In this document: one piece after another, positions 35,405-36,171 of the stretch
Layout: every line of letters starts with the position of its first letter
How positions within the stretch are numbered: the stretch's first letter is position 1
NCBI GenBank assembly: GCA_017883075.1
Contig: JADGOI010000012.1
Location: forward strand, 1-36,171
Length of the DNA: 36,171 nucleotides
Direction of reading: 5' to 3'
Source of the DNA: Acidimicrobiales bacterium
GTDB lineage: Bacteria; Actinomycetota; Acidimicrobiia; Acidimicrobiales; RAAP-2
Program-made: the position numbers and the translations under genes
Notes under the pieces: model-generated
Seen by the model: the letters and a program-made list of their open reading frames with translations, nothing else
Databases searched by the model: none
What the model was told of the DNA's origin: nothing

Positions 35405-36171
35405 ATGGACTTCCGTACCGATTCAGTTGTCGATCTGGCCGGGAGGGTGAGGCGGGGCGAACTCTCCGCCCGTGAGATGGTCGGCCACGCGTTGGCTCAG
35501 ATCGATGCCGATAATCCGACCCTCAACGCTTTCGTCGCCGTGGACGGGGAGCGGGCCCTGGACGCGGCGGCGGTGGTCGACGAGACGGTTGCCGCCGGCA
35601 AGGACCCGGGGCCACTGGCGGGCATCCCCATCGGGGTCAAGGACCTCGAAGACGCCGCCGGATACGTGACCACTCTCGGTTCACCGGCGTTCGCCGGCCA
35701 CGTACCGGCCACGTCCGACTCGATTCTGGTGATGAGGCTGGTAGCGGCGGGGTGTGTCGTGGTGGGGAAGACCAACACCCCCGAGCTCGGATGGAAGGCC
35801 GACACCGTGAACTCGGTGTTTGGGCGCACGCTGAATCCGTGGAACCTCGCCCACAGCACCGGCGGCTCCTCGGGCGGAAGCGCGGCGGCCATCGCCTCGG
35901 GCATGGTTCCGCTCGCCACCGGCTCCGATGGTGGCGGCTCCATCCGGATCCCGTCAGCCAGTTGCGGGCTCTCGGGGATGAAGACGTCCCTCGGTCGAGT
36001 CCCGTCCGGAGGCGGACATCCTCCCGATTGGCAGAACCTTTCGACCAAGGGTCCAATGGCCCGCAGAATGTCCGATGTGGTTGCCGCCCTCGATGTGGTG
36101 GTGGGTCCCGATCCGACCGACCTGCGATCTCTGCCCCGTCCAGAGGCATCGTGGACGGCGGTGTTGGACGA
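35405..36171 (+). CDS. Amidase (amidase-signature family), 3' truncated by the window edge
   Basis: MDFRTDSVVDLAGRVRRGELSAREMVGHALAQIDADNPTLNAFVAV...LAGIPIGVKDLEDAAGYVTTLGSPAF...NPWNLAHSTGGSSGGSAAAIASGMVPLATGSDGGGSIRIPSASCGLSGMK. Not in the ORF track as a whole (no in-window stop). Confidence 0.95.
   Translation, partial: MDFRTDSVVDLAGRVRRGELSAREMVGHALAQIDADNPTLNAFVAVDGERALDAAAVVDETVAAGKDPGPLAGIPIGVKDLEDAAGYVTTLGSPAFAGHVPATSDSILVMRLVAAGCVVVGKTNTPELGWKADTVNSVFGRTLNPWNLAHSTGGSSGGSAAAIASGMVPLATGSDGGGSIRIPSASCGLSGMKTSLGRVPSGGGHPPDWQNLSTKGPMARRMSDVVAALDVVVGPDPTDLRSLPRPEASWTAVLD

Noticed and set aside
1-36171. tRNA/rRNA, CRISPR arrays, transposases/IS ends, phage genes, toxin-antitoxin or defence islands
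   Set aside because: Scanned by eye for T-loop GTTCRA motifs, regularly spaced repeats, DDE/recombinase motifs and defence-type domains; none convincing.

Overview
This is a high-GC, densely packed window that looks like an actinobacterial chromosome. F420-type oxidoreductases, MurT/GatD, GTG starts and TANNNT-type leaderless promoters suggest an Acidimicrobiia- or Mycobacteriales-like organism, but lineage is inferred. I support about 35 CDS. I found no tRNA, rRNA, CRISPR array, transposase or phage genes.

Main blocks, left to right:
(1) Phosphoketolase xfp (-, truncated at the left edge) divergent from acetate kinase.
(2) A DDN-type F420 nitroreductase and an MpaB/DUF2236 oxygenase separated by a 38-nt near-perfect palindrome, then an acidic small protein and a family-5 uracil-DNA glycosylase.
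(3) A catabolic-looking locus: CaiB/BaiF CoA transferase plus FCD-GntR regulator (-), divergent from VOC / carboxymuconolactone decarboxylase / HMG-CoA-lyase-like / aminoglycoside-phosphotransferase-like / DUF7064-like / thioesterase (+). The intergenic region carries two TTGTAYGCAA operator candidates.
(4) F420/FMN oxidoreductases, a peroxiredoxin, an MFS transporter, enoyl-CoA hydratase, YqgE, GNAT, a lipoprotein hydrolase and a LysR regulator.
(5) A HAD-PlsC fusion translationally coupled to murT-gatD (+). It converges on a four-gene minus-strand cassette whose three junctions are all 4-nt overlaps: fatty acyl reductase-HAD fusion / Zn-alcohol dehydrogenase / LarA-like (DUF2088) / PlsC. A divergent TetR gene and a perfect palindromic operator lie at its head.
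(6) A membrane protein, a VOC protein and an amidase (truncated at the right edge).

The FAR-HAD/ADH/LarA-like/PlsC cassette is my best candidate for an undescribed system, probably specialised lipid metabolism. All functions are read by eye from motifs; no searches were run.
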